Assembly (NCBI RefSeq): GCF_014648435.1
Contig: NZ_BMRC01000013.1
Span: forward strand, 1-64,000
DNA length: 64,000 nt
From: Nonomuraea spiralis
Lineage (GTDB): Bacteria > Actinomycetota > Actinomycetes > Streptosporangiales > Streptosporangiaceae
Direction: 5' to 3'
Below are positions 23,701-32,777 of the stretch, piece after piece. Position 1 is the first letter of the stretch, and every line of letters starts with the position of its first letter. The notes beneath the pieces were generated by a model. The model was not told the DNA's origin and did not search any database. It saw only the letters and a program-made list of their open reading frames with translations. Made by a program: the position numbers and the translations under genes.

Positions 23701-23927
23701 AACCGCATTCTCAGATAAATTGCCGAGATTTCCGAAGATTTCCCAAAAAAGGGCGATTTGTCATGCAGCGTACTGCCGGCCCAAGAGCGTGTACCAGGTG
23801 GCAACCGAAAGGCAATGCATCCGGAGCGCCGCGGAATCGTCGCGACTCCCGGGAATTCGACGGCCGCACCGGCCGGAGAATCGACGGGAACCGCGCGCCC
23901 AAGGCCCTCCGGGTTCCGGGAGACCAT
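23701..23927. other. Intergenic region upstream of the AraC-type gene
   Basis: 227 bases, A/T-rich at 23701-23760, probably the AraC-gene promoter and leader. The AraC frame stays open back through it, but no homology is seen there. No repeat or operator recognised. Confidence 0.4.
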
Positions 23928-24686
23928 ATGGACGACGTCATCGAACGAGCGGTCCTGCGGGTCATCGAGAGCATGCAGGAGAACCACGGAGAGCAGCTCA
24001 CCATTGACGACATGGCGCGGACCGCGATGTTCAGCAAGTTCCACTTCTCGCGCGTGTTCCAGCGCGTGACCGGGCTGTCCCCTGGGCGGTTCCTGTCCGC
24101 GGTGCGGCTGCGCGAGGCCAAGCGCCTGCTCGTGTCCACCTCGCTCAGCATCACGCACATCAGTCACCAGGTCGGCTACTCCAGCGTCGGCACGTTCAGC
24201 TCGCGCTTCACCCACAGCGTCGGGTTGTCGCCGAGCAGGTACCGGCAGTTCATGAGCGTCACGGCGGCGGACCTGACCGTCGGCGACCGCGCTTCCGGCG
24301 GCCCGTCGGCGAGCCTGCACGGCGTCGTGAGCTCGCCCCTGGCCGACCGGCCGGTCTTCGCCGGCGTGTTCCCCGGCCAGATCATGGAGGGCAGGCCCGC
24401 GAGCTTCACCCTGATCAGGCGGCCCGGCCCGTACGTGCTGGAGCACGTGCCCAAGGGCAGCTGGTACGTGATCGCCCAAGCCGTGGCCGAGTCCCGCGAG
24501 GACGCCGTGCACCACCCGCCCGAGGGCGACGCGGCGACGTGCATCGCGCGCATCGGCCCGATCGAGGTGGGCGGGGGCGACGGCACCGAGCGCGCCGACC
24601 TGCGGCTGCGGCCGATGAGCACGCTCGACCCGCCCGTCCTGCTCGCCCTGCGCGACCTGCTGGCCTGGACCGACGGCCGCGCGTGA
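23928..24686 (+). CDS. AraC-family transcriptional regulator
   Basis: 252 residues from ATG 23928, with GGGAGA upstream. The AraC DNA-binding domain lies at the N-terminus (residues 5-105: LTIDDMARTAMFSKFHFSRVFQ, then GYSSVGTFSSRFTHSVGLSPSRYR), the reverse of the usual order. The C-terminal half is an uncharacterised sensor-like region. AraC-type regulators occur in several enediyne clusters, and this one faces the end of the enediyne cassette across a strong terminator. Confidence 0.85.
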   Translation: MDDVIERAVLRVIESMQENHGEQLTIDDMARTAMFSKFHFSRVFQRVTGLSPGRFLSAVRLREAKRLLVSTSLSITHISHQVGYSSVGTFSSRFTHSVGLSPSRYRQFMSVTAADLTVGDRASGGPSASLHGVVSSPLADRPVFAGVFPGQIMEGRPASFTLIRRPGPYVLEHVPKGSWYVIAQAVAESREDAVHHPPEGDAATCIARIGPIEVGGGDGTERADLRLRPMSTLDPPVLLALRDLLAWTDGRA

Positions 24687-24731
24687 CAGAAGGGCCTCCG
24701 GACGGCGAACGCCGTCCGGAGGCCCTTCTGT
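24686..24731. terminator. Perfect 21-bp bidirectional terminator
   Basis: The left arm 24686-24706 (begins ACAGAAGGGCCTCCGG) pairs perfectly with 24711-24731; the loop is GAAC. It overlaps the AraC-type stop codon and lies just before the end of the convergent P450 gene, so it can serve both. Confidence 0.9.
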
Positions 24732-24735
24732 CAGG

Positions 24736-26106
24736 TCAGGCCGGGCTCACCGTCATCGGCAGCCCGCCGCGCACCCGCAGCGACAACATGGCCTCCGGGA
24801 CCGCCCGGCGGCCCGGCAACCCGGTCAGCCGCAGCTCGCGGGTGACCATGGCCAGCACGAACGTGGCCTCCATCATCCCCAGGTGGTTGCCCACGCAGAA
24901 GCGCGGGCCCGCGCCGAAGGGGATGTAGGCGTACCGGGGGCGGTCGGACGGCGCGCCGGGCTCGAACCGCTCGGGCCGGAACGCGTCCGGGTCCCGCCAG
25001 TACGCCGGATGCCGGTGCAGCGTGTACGGGCTGATGAGCACGTCCGCCCCCGCCGGGACCCGGTACCCGCCCACCTCGTCGTCCTCCCGTGCCACCCGCG
25101 TCAGCGCCCACACCGGCGGGTACAGCCGCATGACCTCCTCCAGCACCGCCGCCGTGTACGTGAGCCGACGCAGGTCCTCGTACACGGGCGGGCGGTCGCC
25201 CAGGACCGAGACGGCCTCGGCGTGTACCCGCTCGCGCACCTCCGGATGCCGGTCCAGCAGGTGGAAGGCCCACGACAGGGTGCTCGCGGTGGTCTCGTGC
25301 CCGGCCAGGAGCACCGTGATCAGTTCCTCCCGCAGCCGCTGCCGGGCGGGCCCGGGGTCCTCCCGCAGCCCGGTGGACTCGATCAGCAGGGACAGCAGGT
25401 CGCCGCCGCCGGTCGGGTTCGCCAGCCGCTCGGCCACCAGCAGGTCCACGATCCGGTACAACTCCCGCCGGGACCGGCGGAAGCGCAGGTGCAGCGGCAG
25501 CGGCAACCACAACGGCACCATGGCCAGCGTGACCATCTCGAACATGGCCTGGTCCTGGACCCCCTCGAAGGCGTGCCCGATGGAGTCGTGCGCGCCGAGG
25601 TCGGCCGCCAGCAGGGTGCGGCCGAGCACGCCGAGCGCCAGGCCGGTCATCTCGCCGGCGACGTCGACGGGCCCGCCGCCGGCCTTGGCCCGCAGCCGGG
25701 CCACCAGGCGGCCGGCCTCCTCGGCCAGGACCGTGTCCTGCTGGGCCAGCCGCTTGTTCTGGAACAGCGGCTGGATGGTCCTGCGCTGCTGCCGCCACCG
25801 TTCGCCGTCGCTGGTCAGCAGCCCGTCGCCGATCACCCGGCGGGCCTCGTCCAGGCCGATGCCCTTGCGGTAGTTGCCGCTGTTGTCGGCCAGGACGTGT
25901 TTGGCGTGGTCGGGGTGGTTGAACAGGTAGATGGCCTTCGGGCCGATCGTCATGCGCACCGCGTCGCCGTACCGGGCGGTCGCCTTGGACAGCAGCGCCA
26001 GACGGTCGGAGACCAGCCGCTTGTACAGGACGGGCGCCGCCCAGGGGGGTGGGCCGGGCGGCACGCGGCCGCCCAGCGCCACCGGGCGGGTGCCCAGCGC
26101 GGTCAC
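24736..26106 (-). CDS. Cytochrome P450, enediyne E7-like position
   Basis: 456 residues from GTG 26106, overlapping the flavin reductase stop. I-helix AGHETTAST, ExxR-type segment, PERF (FRPERFEPG) and haem loop FGAGPRFCVGNHLG are all present. The unbroken operon with the thioesterase and flavin reductase genes, downstream of the enediyne synthase gene, suggests an E7-type role in oxidising the polyene or core. It has no fused reductase; the ferredoxin encoded at 0.9 kb could serve it. Confidence 0.88.
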   Translation of the reverse strand: MTALGTRPVALGGRVPPGPPPWAAPVLYKRLVSDRLALLSKATARYGDAVRMTIGPKAIYLFNHPDHAKHVLADNSGNYRKGIGLDEARRVIGDGLLTSDGERWRQQRRTIQPLFQNKRLAQQDTVLAEEAGRLVARLRAKAGGGPVDVAGEMTGLALGVLGRTLLAADLGAHDSIGHAFEGVQDQAMFEMVTLAMVPLWLPLPLHLRFRRSRRELYRIVDLLVAERLANPTGGGDLLSLLIESTGLREDPGPARQRLREELITVLLAGHETTASTLSWAFHLLDRHPEVRERVHAEAVSVLGDRPPVYEDLRRLTYTAAVLEEVMRLYPPVWALTRVAREDDEVGGYRVPAGADVLISPYTLHRHPAYWRDPDAFRPERFEPGAPSDRPRYAYIPFGAGPRFCVGNHLGMMEATFVLAMVTRELRLTGLPGRRAVPEAMLSLRVRGGLPMTVSPA

Positions 26107-26636
26107 GCCGACACCCGTTGCAGGGCCGGGGAGGCCTCCCCGAAGCGGCCCCGGTAGACCAGCAGCCCGTCACAGTCGTCCCGCCGGGTCAGTGACAGCA
26201 CCTCGCCGACGAAGATCGTGTGATCGCCGCCGTCGTACGCGCGCCAGACCCGGCACTCGAACATGGCCGCCGCGCCCGCGATGAGCGGCACGCCGGTGAC
26301 CTCGCCGGGCGTCACCTCGATGTCGGCGAACTGGGCCAGGCCGAGCGGCCGGTAGCGGTCGGCGAAGTGCCGCGCCTCGGCCTCCTGGTGCCCGGCCAGC
26401 ACCGACACCCCGAACGACGTCGCCGCGGTGATGCACTGGTGCATCACGGCGCCCTTGCCGACGCACACCAGCAGCAGCGGCGGGTCGAGCGAGACCGAGG
26501 TGAAGGAGTTGGCCGTCATGGCGTGGGGAACGGAACCGCCCGTCGTGATCACGGTGACGCCGGTGGCGAACACCCCGAACGCGTCGCGCAGCGCCTTGGC
26601 GTCCGCGACCGCGGGGGCCGAAGAGTGGACTTGCAC
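26103..26636 (-). CDS. Flavin reductase, enediyne E6-like
   Basis: 177 residues from GTG 26636, with AGGAGG upstream. Flavin-reductase (DIM6/NTAB) pattern: FATGVTVITT, ANSFTSVSLDPPLLLVCVGK, SFGVSVLAG and GDHTIFVGEV. It reduces FMN or FAD with NAD(P)H. In C-1027-type pathways E6 supplies reduced flavin to the HpaB-like hydroxylase; an equivalent hydroxylase is encoded at 60.8-62.4 kb. Confidence 0.9.
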   Translation of the reverse strand: MQVHSSAPAVADAKALRDAFGVFATGVTVITTGGSVPHAMTANSFTSVSLDPPLLLVCVGKGAVMHQCITAATSFGVSVLAGHQEAEARHFADRYRPLGLAQFADIEVTPGEVTGVPLIAGAAAMFECRVWRAYDGGDHTIFVGEVLSLTRRDDCDGLLVYRGRFGEASPALQRVSA

Positions 26637-26660
26637 GGTTGACCTCCTGGGGTCCGGGGG

Positions 26661-27089
26661 CTAGGCCACGTACGGTTCGAGCGCCCGGACCAGGGGCTCG
26701 GGGACCCTCGCCGGCGCGGTCTTGGTGTTCGGCCCCCGCATGCAGGCCACACGCTGCCTGCCGCGGGCGACGAGGACCTCGGGCGCGCCCGGGGTGACCC
26801 GGACGTAGTCGAAGCCGAACTCGATCTGCGTCTGCGCCAGCTCGATCAGGCGCATCCTGATGGACAACTGGTCGAAGGCCGTGATCTCGGCGAAGAACTC
26901 GCAGTCGACCTTGAGCGTGAACAGCTTGAGGTCGTCCTGGAGGTCGGCGAGCACGTCGCGGGCCCGTTCCATGAGGAACATCTCGCGGCAGCGTCCCTGC
27001 CAGCGCAGGTAATTGACGTAGTAGACGTTGCCGACGAGGTTGGTCTCCTCGAAGCCGACCGTGTGCAGGTACTCGTAGTAGGTGCCCAT
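26661..27089 (-). CDS. Enediyne hot-dog thioesterase (E10/CalE7 type)
   Basis: 142 residues from ATG 27089, three bases from the synthase stop. The hot-dog fold signature VGFEETNLVGNVYYVNYLRWQGR and the lengths of the following strands match E10 thioesterases, which release the polyene from the synthase. It always pairs with the enediyne synthase in known clusters. Confidence 0.93.
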   Translation of the reverse strand: MGTYYEYLHTVGFEETNLVGNVYYVNYLRWQGRCREMFLMERARDVLADLQDDLKLFTLKVDCEFFAEITAFDQLSIRMRLIELAQTQIEFGFDYVRVTPGAPEVLVARGRQRVACMRGPNTKTAPARVPEPLVRALEPYVA

Positions 27090-27092
27090 GGG

Positions 27093-30000
27093 CTAGGACC
27101 GCCCTTCGGTGAGTATCGCGACGACGACGGGCGCCGGCAGGCCGCTCACCCGGGTGGCGAGCGTGGCCACGGTCGCGCCGGCGGCGGTCAGGACCACCCA
27201 CCCGTCGGAACCGGCCCGGTCCACCGCGAGCGGCGTCCCGTCCTGCGTCCCGGCGGTCCGTACGCAGGCGAGCGCGGCGCGGACGCGGGCACGGGCGGTG
27301 TCCGCGCCGTCCCCGGCCTTCGCGGCGATCTCACCGGCGAGCGCGTCGTGCCCGGCGGGTGTGTCCCGCGTGCCGTCCGGGTCTTCGGCGGTGACGGGCT
27401 CGACGGCGCAGGCGAGCGGCCCGGGGGCGGCCACGCACAGCGTCAGGCCCGGCACGCGGGCCGACATCGTGCGGCGTCCGTCCCCATGGGCGCCGTCCGC
27501 CGCGCCGAGCCGCGCCACGGCCAGCTCGCCGCCGCCGTCGCCCGGTTCCACGACGACCGCGACCCGCGCGCCCGTCAGGTCCTCCAGCGTGCGCTCCAGG
27601 TACGAGCCGAGCAGCGGCGCGGCCCACGGACCGGCCCCGCCCTTCTTCCGCACGGCCTGGAGCCGCAGCCCCTCCCAGCGTTCGACGACCTCGCCGTCCT
27701 TCGTCCGGACCGCGATGTCGTAGATGTAGGAGTCGCCGTCCCTGGACCGTTCGGAGGCGCAGTAGCGCACCTCGTCCGCGCCCGACAGCGCGGCCCCGGC
27801 CGGGTGGACCCGTTCGATGCCGGTCGGCAGCAGGGTCGCGTCGGGCACGCACACCTGGTTGCCGTGCATCAGCGCGTCCCGCATGCCCGGGTCGCCCAGG
27901 AGCAGGTCACCGGGCAGGAACCCGGCGAACCAGTCGCACTCCTGTGCCACCTGGAGGTCGGCGTCCACCTCGCGGGCCGCGGCCCGGTGGTAGCGGCGCA
28001 GCCGCTGGAAGCGCCTGCCCTGGAAGAGCACCTCGCCGTACAGCTGGGTGTCGGGGTCGAGAGCCACCGGCGGCAGCTCGTCGCCGGACTGCTCGGGCGG
28101 CCCCGCGGGCGCGGGCCCGCCGTCCAGGCGCAGCACGGCGGTGAAGTGGTCGACGTCGAAGCCGGTCTCCTGGCTGCGGATGGCCACGGCGAGCGTGTCG
28201 TGGCCGGTGACCGTCGCCGCCACCCGGAGCGTGGTGCTCCCGTCGGGCGGCACGATGATCGGCCGGACGAACTCCGCCTGCTCGACGACGGGCGCGCCGG
28301 GCCGGCCGGTGACCGCGTACGCCACCTGAGCCATGGCCTCCAGGCCGAACACCGCGGGGAACAGCAGGTTGCCGTCCAGCAGGTGATCGGCCAGGTACAG
28401 GTCGGTCCCGGCGTTCACCTCGACCTCGCTGACCAGCTCCACGCCGTGGTAGCGGACCAGCGGGGCGCCGACGAAGCGCAGCAGCGGCAGCTCCGGCTCC
28501 TCCCGCCGTACGGTGTGGATGCCCTCCGTACGCCCGCTGATCACCACGACGCCGGGTGCGTCGGGGTCGCTCACCAGGCGCCGCATGATCTCCACGCCCC
28601 GGTCCACCGGGATCGGCGTGATGCCCTGCTCGACCAGCCGGTCCACGACCGACAGCCGCTCGCCCATGCCGACCTCGGACCAGACCGACCACTCCATGCA
28701 GATCGCCCGGCAGCCGGGGTGCCGCTCGCCCGCCTCGCGGGTCAGGTCGGCCAGCCACTCGTTGGCGGTCGCGTAGTGGCCCTCGCCGTGCAGGCCCGCC
28801 CGGCCGATGATGCTGCCGAACGTCACCAGCAGCCGCAGCCGTCCCGGCTCGACCGCCTCCAGCACGTTGCGCAGGCCGTCGATCTTCGGCGCGAACGTGC
28901 GGCGGAAGGCGTCCAGGTCGAGCCCGGCGATGCCCTCCGGCTCGTTGCGCCCGGCGCCGTGCAGCACCGCGGTGACCGGCCCGAGCTCCTGCTCGGCCGC
29001 GGCCACGGCCGCCCGCACCTGGGCGGCGTCGGTGACGTCGGCCCTGGCGTAGTGGACGGTGAGCCCGGTCTCGGCCATGCGCCGCAGGTTCGCGGCCAGC
29101 TCCTCGTCCTGGGCGGGGTCGGAGCGGCCGAGCACGGCCACCTTCGCCCCGCCGGCCATCGCCATCGCGCACTCGGCCGTGATGCCCTTGCCGCCGCCGG
29201 TCACCAGGAGCACGTCGGAGCCGGTGAGCGGCTCCTCAGTCCGCTCCTGCCGGTAGGGCAGGGCCCGCAGCGTCGGCACCCGCCGGACGCCGCCGGCGTC
29301 GTAGTGGACCTCGCAGAACTCCGTCGTGGCCGCGGCCTCGGCGGCTACCCAGCCCACCGCCTCCGGCACGCCGGCCGGTACGTGCACGATCGTGGTGGGC
29401 AGGCCGCTCTCCAGGTGGAACGTCTTGGCCAGCCCCGCCGCGCCCCGCCCGTGCTGGACGAGGACGAGCCGGGCGCCCGGCCCGCCGGCCAGGGCCGCCT
29501 TGGCGCCGAGCAGCGCCTGCTCAAGGTCGTCGGCCGCGCACCGCGCGGGTAGGCACACCAGGACACCGGATCCGATCTTCTCCCCTTCGAGGGCCTCGCG
29601 CAGCGGCTGGGCCAGGAGCGAACCGGCCGGCGCGAACACCTGCCACCGCCCGTCCCGCTCCTCGGCCGTACGGCGGGGCCGCGGCTGCTCGTCCAGGTCC
29701 ACGGCGAACGGGCGCACCCACGGCGCCGCGCCCGTCACGCCCCTCGCCGACTGCGCGCGCGGCTGCGCGGCCAGCCGGTCCAGGGCCTCGCCCAGCTCCT
29801 GGAGCGTCGCGGTGGCGACGTTGGCCGGCGCCATGCCCGCGGGCACGCCCAGATGCTGGGTGGCCTGGTCGATGATGTGCATCACGGTGACCGAGCTGAG
29901 GTGCAGCTCGTCCAGCGGTTTGCTGTCCTCGGTCACCATCTCCAGCGGCAGCTCGGCGCGTTCGGCGGCCAGCCGCCGCAGCAGCTCGACCGTCGACTCG

Positions 30001-32777
30001 CCCTGCCGCGCCACCTGGCCGTCCGGCGCGGCGGCCCGCTCCCGCGGCTGCGGGGCGGCGGCCTTGACGCGCACCTGCGGCGCCTGCTCGGCGGGGCTGG
30101 TGAAGAACGAGAACGCCGCGCCGATCTCCAGCGGCTTGACCAGCCGCCCGTGGAACAGCTCCTCGCAGGCGACGGGCACGCCCGCCACGTGCGCGGCGCC
30201 GGCCACGCCGAGCAGCCCGGCCAGCGACTCGCTGTCGGTGTCCAGCGCGACGGCCGGCACGTCGGTCAGCTCGGCCGCCAGCCTGCTCAGCACCCGGCCG
30301 GGACCGACCTCGACCAGCAGGTCCACGTCCGCGGCCAGCGAGCCGAGCGCCTGGGCGAACCGTACCGGCGCGGTGATCTGCCGGTGCAGCAGCGCCGGGA
30401 CGTCCGTGCCGGGGGTCAGGTCGTCCCCGGTGACGGTGGAGACGACCCGCCGGGCGACCGGCCCGAAGCGTTCCTCCTCCAGGTATCCGGCCAGGGCCTC
30501 GGCCGCCGGGGCGACCAGGGGCGAGTGGAAGGCGTGCGAGACGTTCAGCCTGGTCCAGGTGAGCCCGGCGCGCTCGGCCGCGCGCCCGGCCTCCTCCACC
30601 GCCGCCACCGGACCGGCGACGACGGTCTGGAGCGGCCCGTTGAACCCGGCGATCACCACCGGCAGGTCGCCGGCCAGCTCCAGCACGGTCTCCGGAGCGG
30701 CCCGGACGCCGGCCATCGTGCCCGGCTCGCTGCGCTCCCGCATCGCCCGGCCGCGTTTGGTCGCCACGCGCAGCAGCGCGTCCTCGTCCATCGCGCCCGC
30801 CCAGTGCAGGGCCGACAGCTCGCCCAGGCTGTGCCCGACGGCCGCGTCCGCCTCGATGCCGAGCAGCGACAACGCCCGCAGGCCCGCCATCGAGCCGGTG
30901 ACGATGCGCGGCTGGGCGATCTCGGTGGCCGCCATGTCGCCGTCGGCGGGCAGCGCCGCCGTGGTGTACACCTCGGCGACGTCGGTGAAGCGCCTGGCCA
31001 GAGCGCCGCCGCCGGTCCCCTGGCCCGAGCCCTGCCCGGGGAAGAGGAAGCCGATCCTGGGCCGGGCCGCGGCGCGGCCCACGAACGCCTTGCCGTCGGG
31101 GCTGACCAGCGTGTTCTCGCCGGACTCCAGGACCGCCAGCACGCGGGTGAGCCGGCGTTCGGCGTCGTCGGGCGAGGAGACCACGACGGCCGCCCGGCAC
31201 GGCAGGCCGCGTAGCTGGCCGCGCAGCGTGGCGGCCAGGTCGGCGAGCTGGCCGTAGGACACCTTGGGCACGAACGCGAGCAGCTCCGACACCAGGCCGC
31301 GCAGCTCGTCCCAGGAGCCGGCGTCCAGCAGGAACAGCTCGGCGTCCTGGGCGGCGGCGGCCAGCGCCTTGACGCGGCTGGACGCGCGCCGCCGCGGCCC
31401 GGTGTTCTCCAGCACCACGTGCGTGTTGATGCCGCCGAAGCCCATGGCGGTCACCGCGGCCCGCAGGGGCGCGCCCTGCGGCCACGGCTCGGCCGTGCGC
31501 AGCACCCGCAGCGTGGCGCCCTCGTCGGTCAGCACCTGGTGCGGGTCGACGCAGCCGATGGTCGGCGGCAGCACCTGCTCGTGCACGGCCATGGCCGCCT
31601 TGATCAGGCCCGCTACGCCCGCGGCCGCCTTGGCGTGGCCGATCATGCCCTTGATCGAGCCGACCGCGGCCGGCCGCGCGGCCGACTCCCTGGCCCGCGA
31701 CAGCGCGGTCAGCTCGGTCGCGTCGCCGAGCGCCGTGCCCGTCCCGTGGCCCTCGAACAGCTCGACGGTCTCGGGGCCGAACCCGGCCTTGTCGTACGCG
31801 CGGCGCATCGCCAGCAGGTAACCGCTCACCTCCGGCCGGGTGATCCCGCCCTTGCCGTCGGAGGAGATGCCCCAGCCGGCGATCGTGGCGTAGATCCGCC
31901 GCCCGGCGGCCAGCGCGTCCTCCTCGCGCATCAGTACGACGATCCCGCAGCCCTCGCCGGGCCAGAACCCGTTGGAGTGCCGGTCGTACAGGCGGAAGTC
32001 GCTCTTGGCCAGCGCGCCGGTCTTGGCGAACCCGATCACCTCGAACGGGTCGATGGACAGGTCGACGCCGCCCGCCAGAGCCACGTCCACGTCGCGGTCG
32101 GCCAGCGCCTTGCCGGCCGTCACCACCGACAGCAGGGACGAGGAGCAGGCGCCGTCCACGGTGTAGCCGCCGCCGTTGAGGTCGAAGTGGTTGCAGATGC
32201 GCCCGGCGATCGTGTTGGACAGCCCGCCGGCCAGGGTGTCCTCGTCCACCGGTGGGAAGGGGCTCTTGTAGGACTCCTCGTAGTCGGCCAGGAACGCGGC
32301 CAGGCGCTCGTCGTCCCAGCCCTGCTCCTTCAGGGCCGCGGCGAGCGTGCGGCGCACGTACGGCCAGCGCAGGCGCAACACGTTCGCCCGGGTGAACTCG
32401 CCGGTGAGCGTGTTGCCCACGACGACCCCCGTACGCTCGCGGGGCAGCCCCTCGCCGTCCGCGAACCCGGCGTCGGCCAGGGCCCGGCCGGCCATGTCGA
32501 GGGCCAGCCAGTGGGCCAGGTCGGTCGACCGGTACGTACTACCGGCGATCTTGTGTGCCACCCGGTCGAAGGCGTAGCCCTCGATGACCGCGGCGGTCTT
32601 GGCGTAGAAGCGGTCCGGCGCTGCGGGATCGGGGTCCCAGTAGTCCTCCAGCCGCATGCGCTCGTCCGGGAGCCGGCGGAAGGCGCGGCGGGCGGCCACC
32701 GCGTTCTCCCACAACTCCCTGGGCGAGGCGGCGTCCGGGTACCGGCAGGCCATGCCGACGATCGCGATCCTCGTCAT
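27093..32777 (-). CDS. pksE: Enediyne iterative type I polyketide synthase (PKSE)
   Basis: 1,894 residues from ATG 32777, the usual length. Approximate layout: ketosynthase 1-450 (Cys in VDGACSSS near 210), acyltransferase 510-820 (GHSLGELSAL near 648), acyl carrier region 920-1000 (DELHLSS near 959), ketoreductase 1190-1410 (TGGGKGITAE), dehydratase 1430-1600 (LADHLLDGNLLFPAVFGLEA) and a C-terminal phosphopantetheinyl-transferase-like domain 1690-1894. The synthase builds a linear polyene from malonyl-CoA, the first step of all enediyne pathways. In the last domain, CDxEPV reads CAVEPV, and the WxAxExxxKA-type motif reads RAALACVRTA, so Asp, Glu and Lys appear lost. The gene overlaps the UnbU-type gene by four bases. 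Confidence 0.95.
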   Translation of the reverse strand: MTRIAIVGMACRYPDAASPRELWENAVAARRAFRRLPDERMRLEDYWDPDPAAPDRFYAKTAAVIEGYAFDRVAHKIAGSTYRSTDLAHWLALDMAGRALADAGFADGEGLPRERTGVVVGNTLTGEFTRANVLRLRWPYVRRTLAAALKEQGWDDERLAAFLADYEESYKSPFPPVDEDTLAGGLSNTIAGRICNHFDLNGGGYTVDGACSSSLLSVVTAGKALADRDVDVALAGGVDLSIDPFEVIGFAKTGALAKSDFRLYDRHSNGFWPGEGCGIVVLMREEDALAAGRRIYATIAGWGISSDGKGGITRPEVSGYLLAMRRAYDKAGFGPETVELFEGHGTGTALGDATELTALSRARESAARPAAVGSIKGMIGHAKAAAGVAGLIKAAMAVHEQVLPPTIGCVDPHQVLTDEGATLRVLRTAEPWPQGAPLRAAVTAMGFGGINTHVVLENTGPRRRASSRVKALAAAAQDAELFLLDAGSWDELRGLVSELLAFVPKVSYGQLADLAATLRGQLRGLPCRAAVVVSSPDDAERRLTRVLAVLESGENTLVSPDGKAFVGRAAARPRIGFLFPGQGSGQGTGGGALARRFTDVAEVYTTAALPADGDMAATEIAQPRIVTGSMAGLRALSLLGIEADAAVGHSLGELSALHWAGAMDEDALLRVATKRGRAMRERSEPGTMAGVRAAPETVLELAGDLPVVIAGFNGPLQTVVAGPVAAVEEAGRAAERAGLTWTRLNVSHAFHSPLVAPAAEALAGYLEEERFGPVARRVVSTVTGDDLTPGTDVPALLHRQITAPVRFAQALGSLAADVDLLVEVGPGRVLSRLAAELTDVPAVALDTDSESLAGLLGVAGAAHVAGVPVACEELFHGRLVKPLEIGAAFSFFTSPAEQAPQVRVKAAAPQPRERAAAPDGQVARQGESTVELLRRLAAERAELPLEMVTEDSKPLDELHLSSVTVMHIIDQATQHLGVPAGMAPANVATATLQELGEALDRLAAQPRAQSARGVTGAAPWVRPFAVDLDEQPRPRRTAEERDGRWQVFAPAGSLLAQPLREALEGEKIGSGVLVCLPARCAADDLEQALLGAKAALAGGPGARLVLVQHGRGAAGLAKTFHLESGLPTTIVHVPAGVPEAVGWVAAEAAATTEFCEVHYDAGGVRRVPTLRALPYRQERTEEPLTGSDVLLVTGGGKGITAECAMAMAGGAKVAVLGRSDPAQDEELAANLRRMAETGLTVHYARADVTDAAQVRAAVAAAEQELGPVTAVLHGAGRNEPEGIAGLDLDAFRRTFAPKIDGLRNVLEAVEPGRLRLLVTFGSIIGRAGLHGEGHYATANEWLADLTREAGERHPGCRAICMEWSVWSEVGMGERLSVVDRLVEQGITPIPVDRGVEIMRRLVSDPDAPGVVVISGRTEGIHTVRREEPELPLLRFVGAPLVRYHGVELVSEVEVNAGTDLYLADHLLDGNLLFPAVFGLEAMAQVAYAVTGRPGAPVVEQAEFVRPIIVPPDGSTTLRVAATVTGHDTLAVAIRSQETGFDVDHFTAVLRLDGGPAPAGPPEQSGDELPPVALDPDTQLYGEVLFQGRRFQRLRRYHRAAAREVDADLQVAQECDWFAGFLPGDLLLGDPGMRDALMHGNQVCVPDATLLPTGIERVHPAGAALSGADEVRYCASERSRDGDSYIYDIAVRTKDGEVVERWEGLRLQAVRKKGGAGPWAAPLLGSYLERTLEDLTGARVAVVVEPGDGGGELAVARLGAADGAHGDGRRTMSARVPGLTLCVAAPGPLACAVEPVTAEDPDGTRDTPAGHDALAGEIAAKAGDGADTARARVRAALACVRTAGTQDGTPLAVDRAGSDGWVVLTAAGATVATLATRVSGLPAPVVVAILTEGRS

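Noticed and set aside
27063..29552. 829-residue open frame on the plus strand opposite the synthase gene
   Set aside because: It is a mirror of the high third-position GC of the enediyne synthase gene; the product is low-complexity Gly/Arg/His/Gln-rich with no domain.
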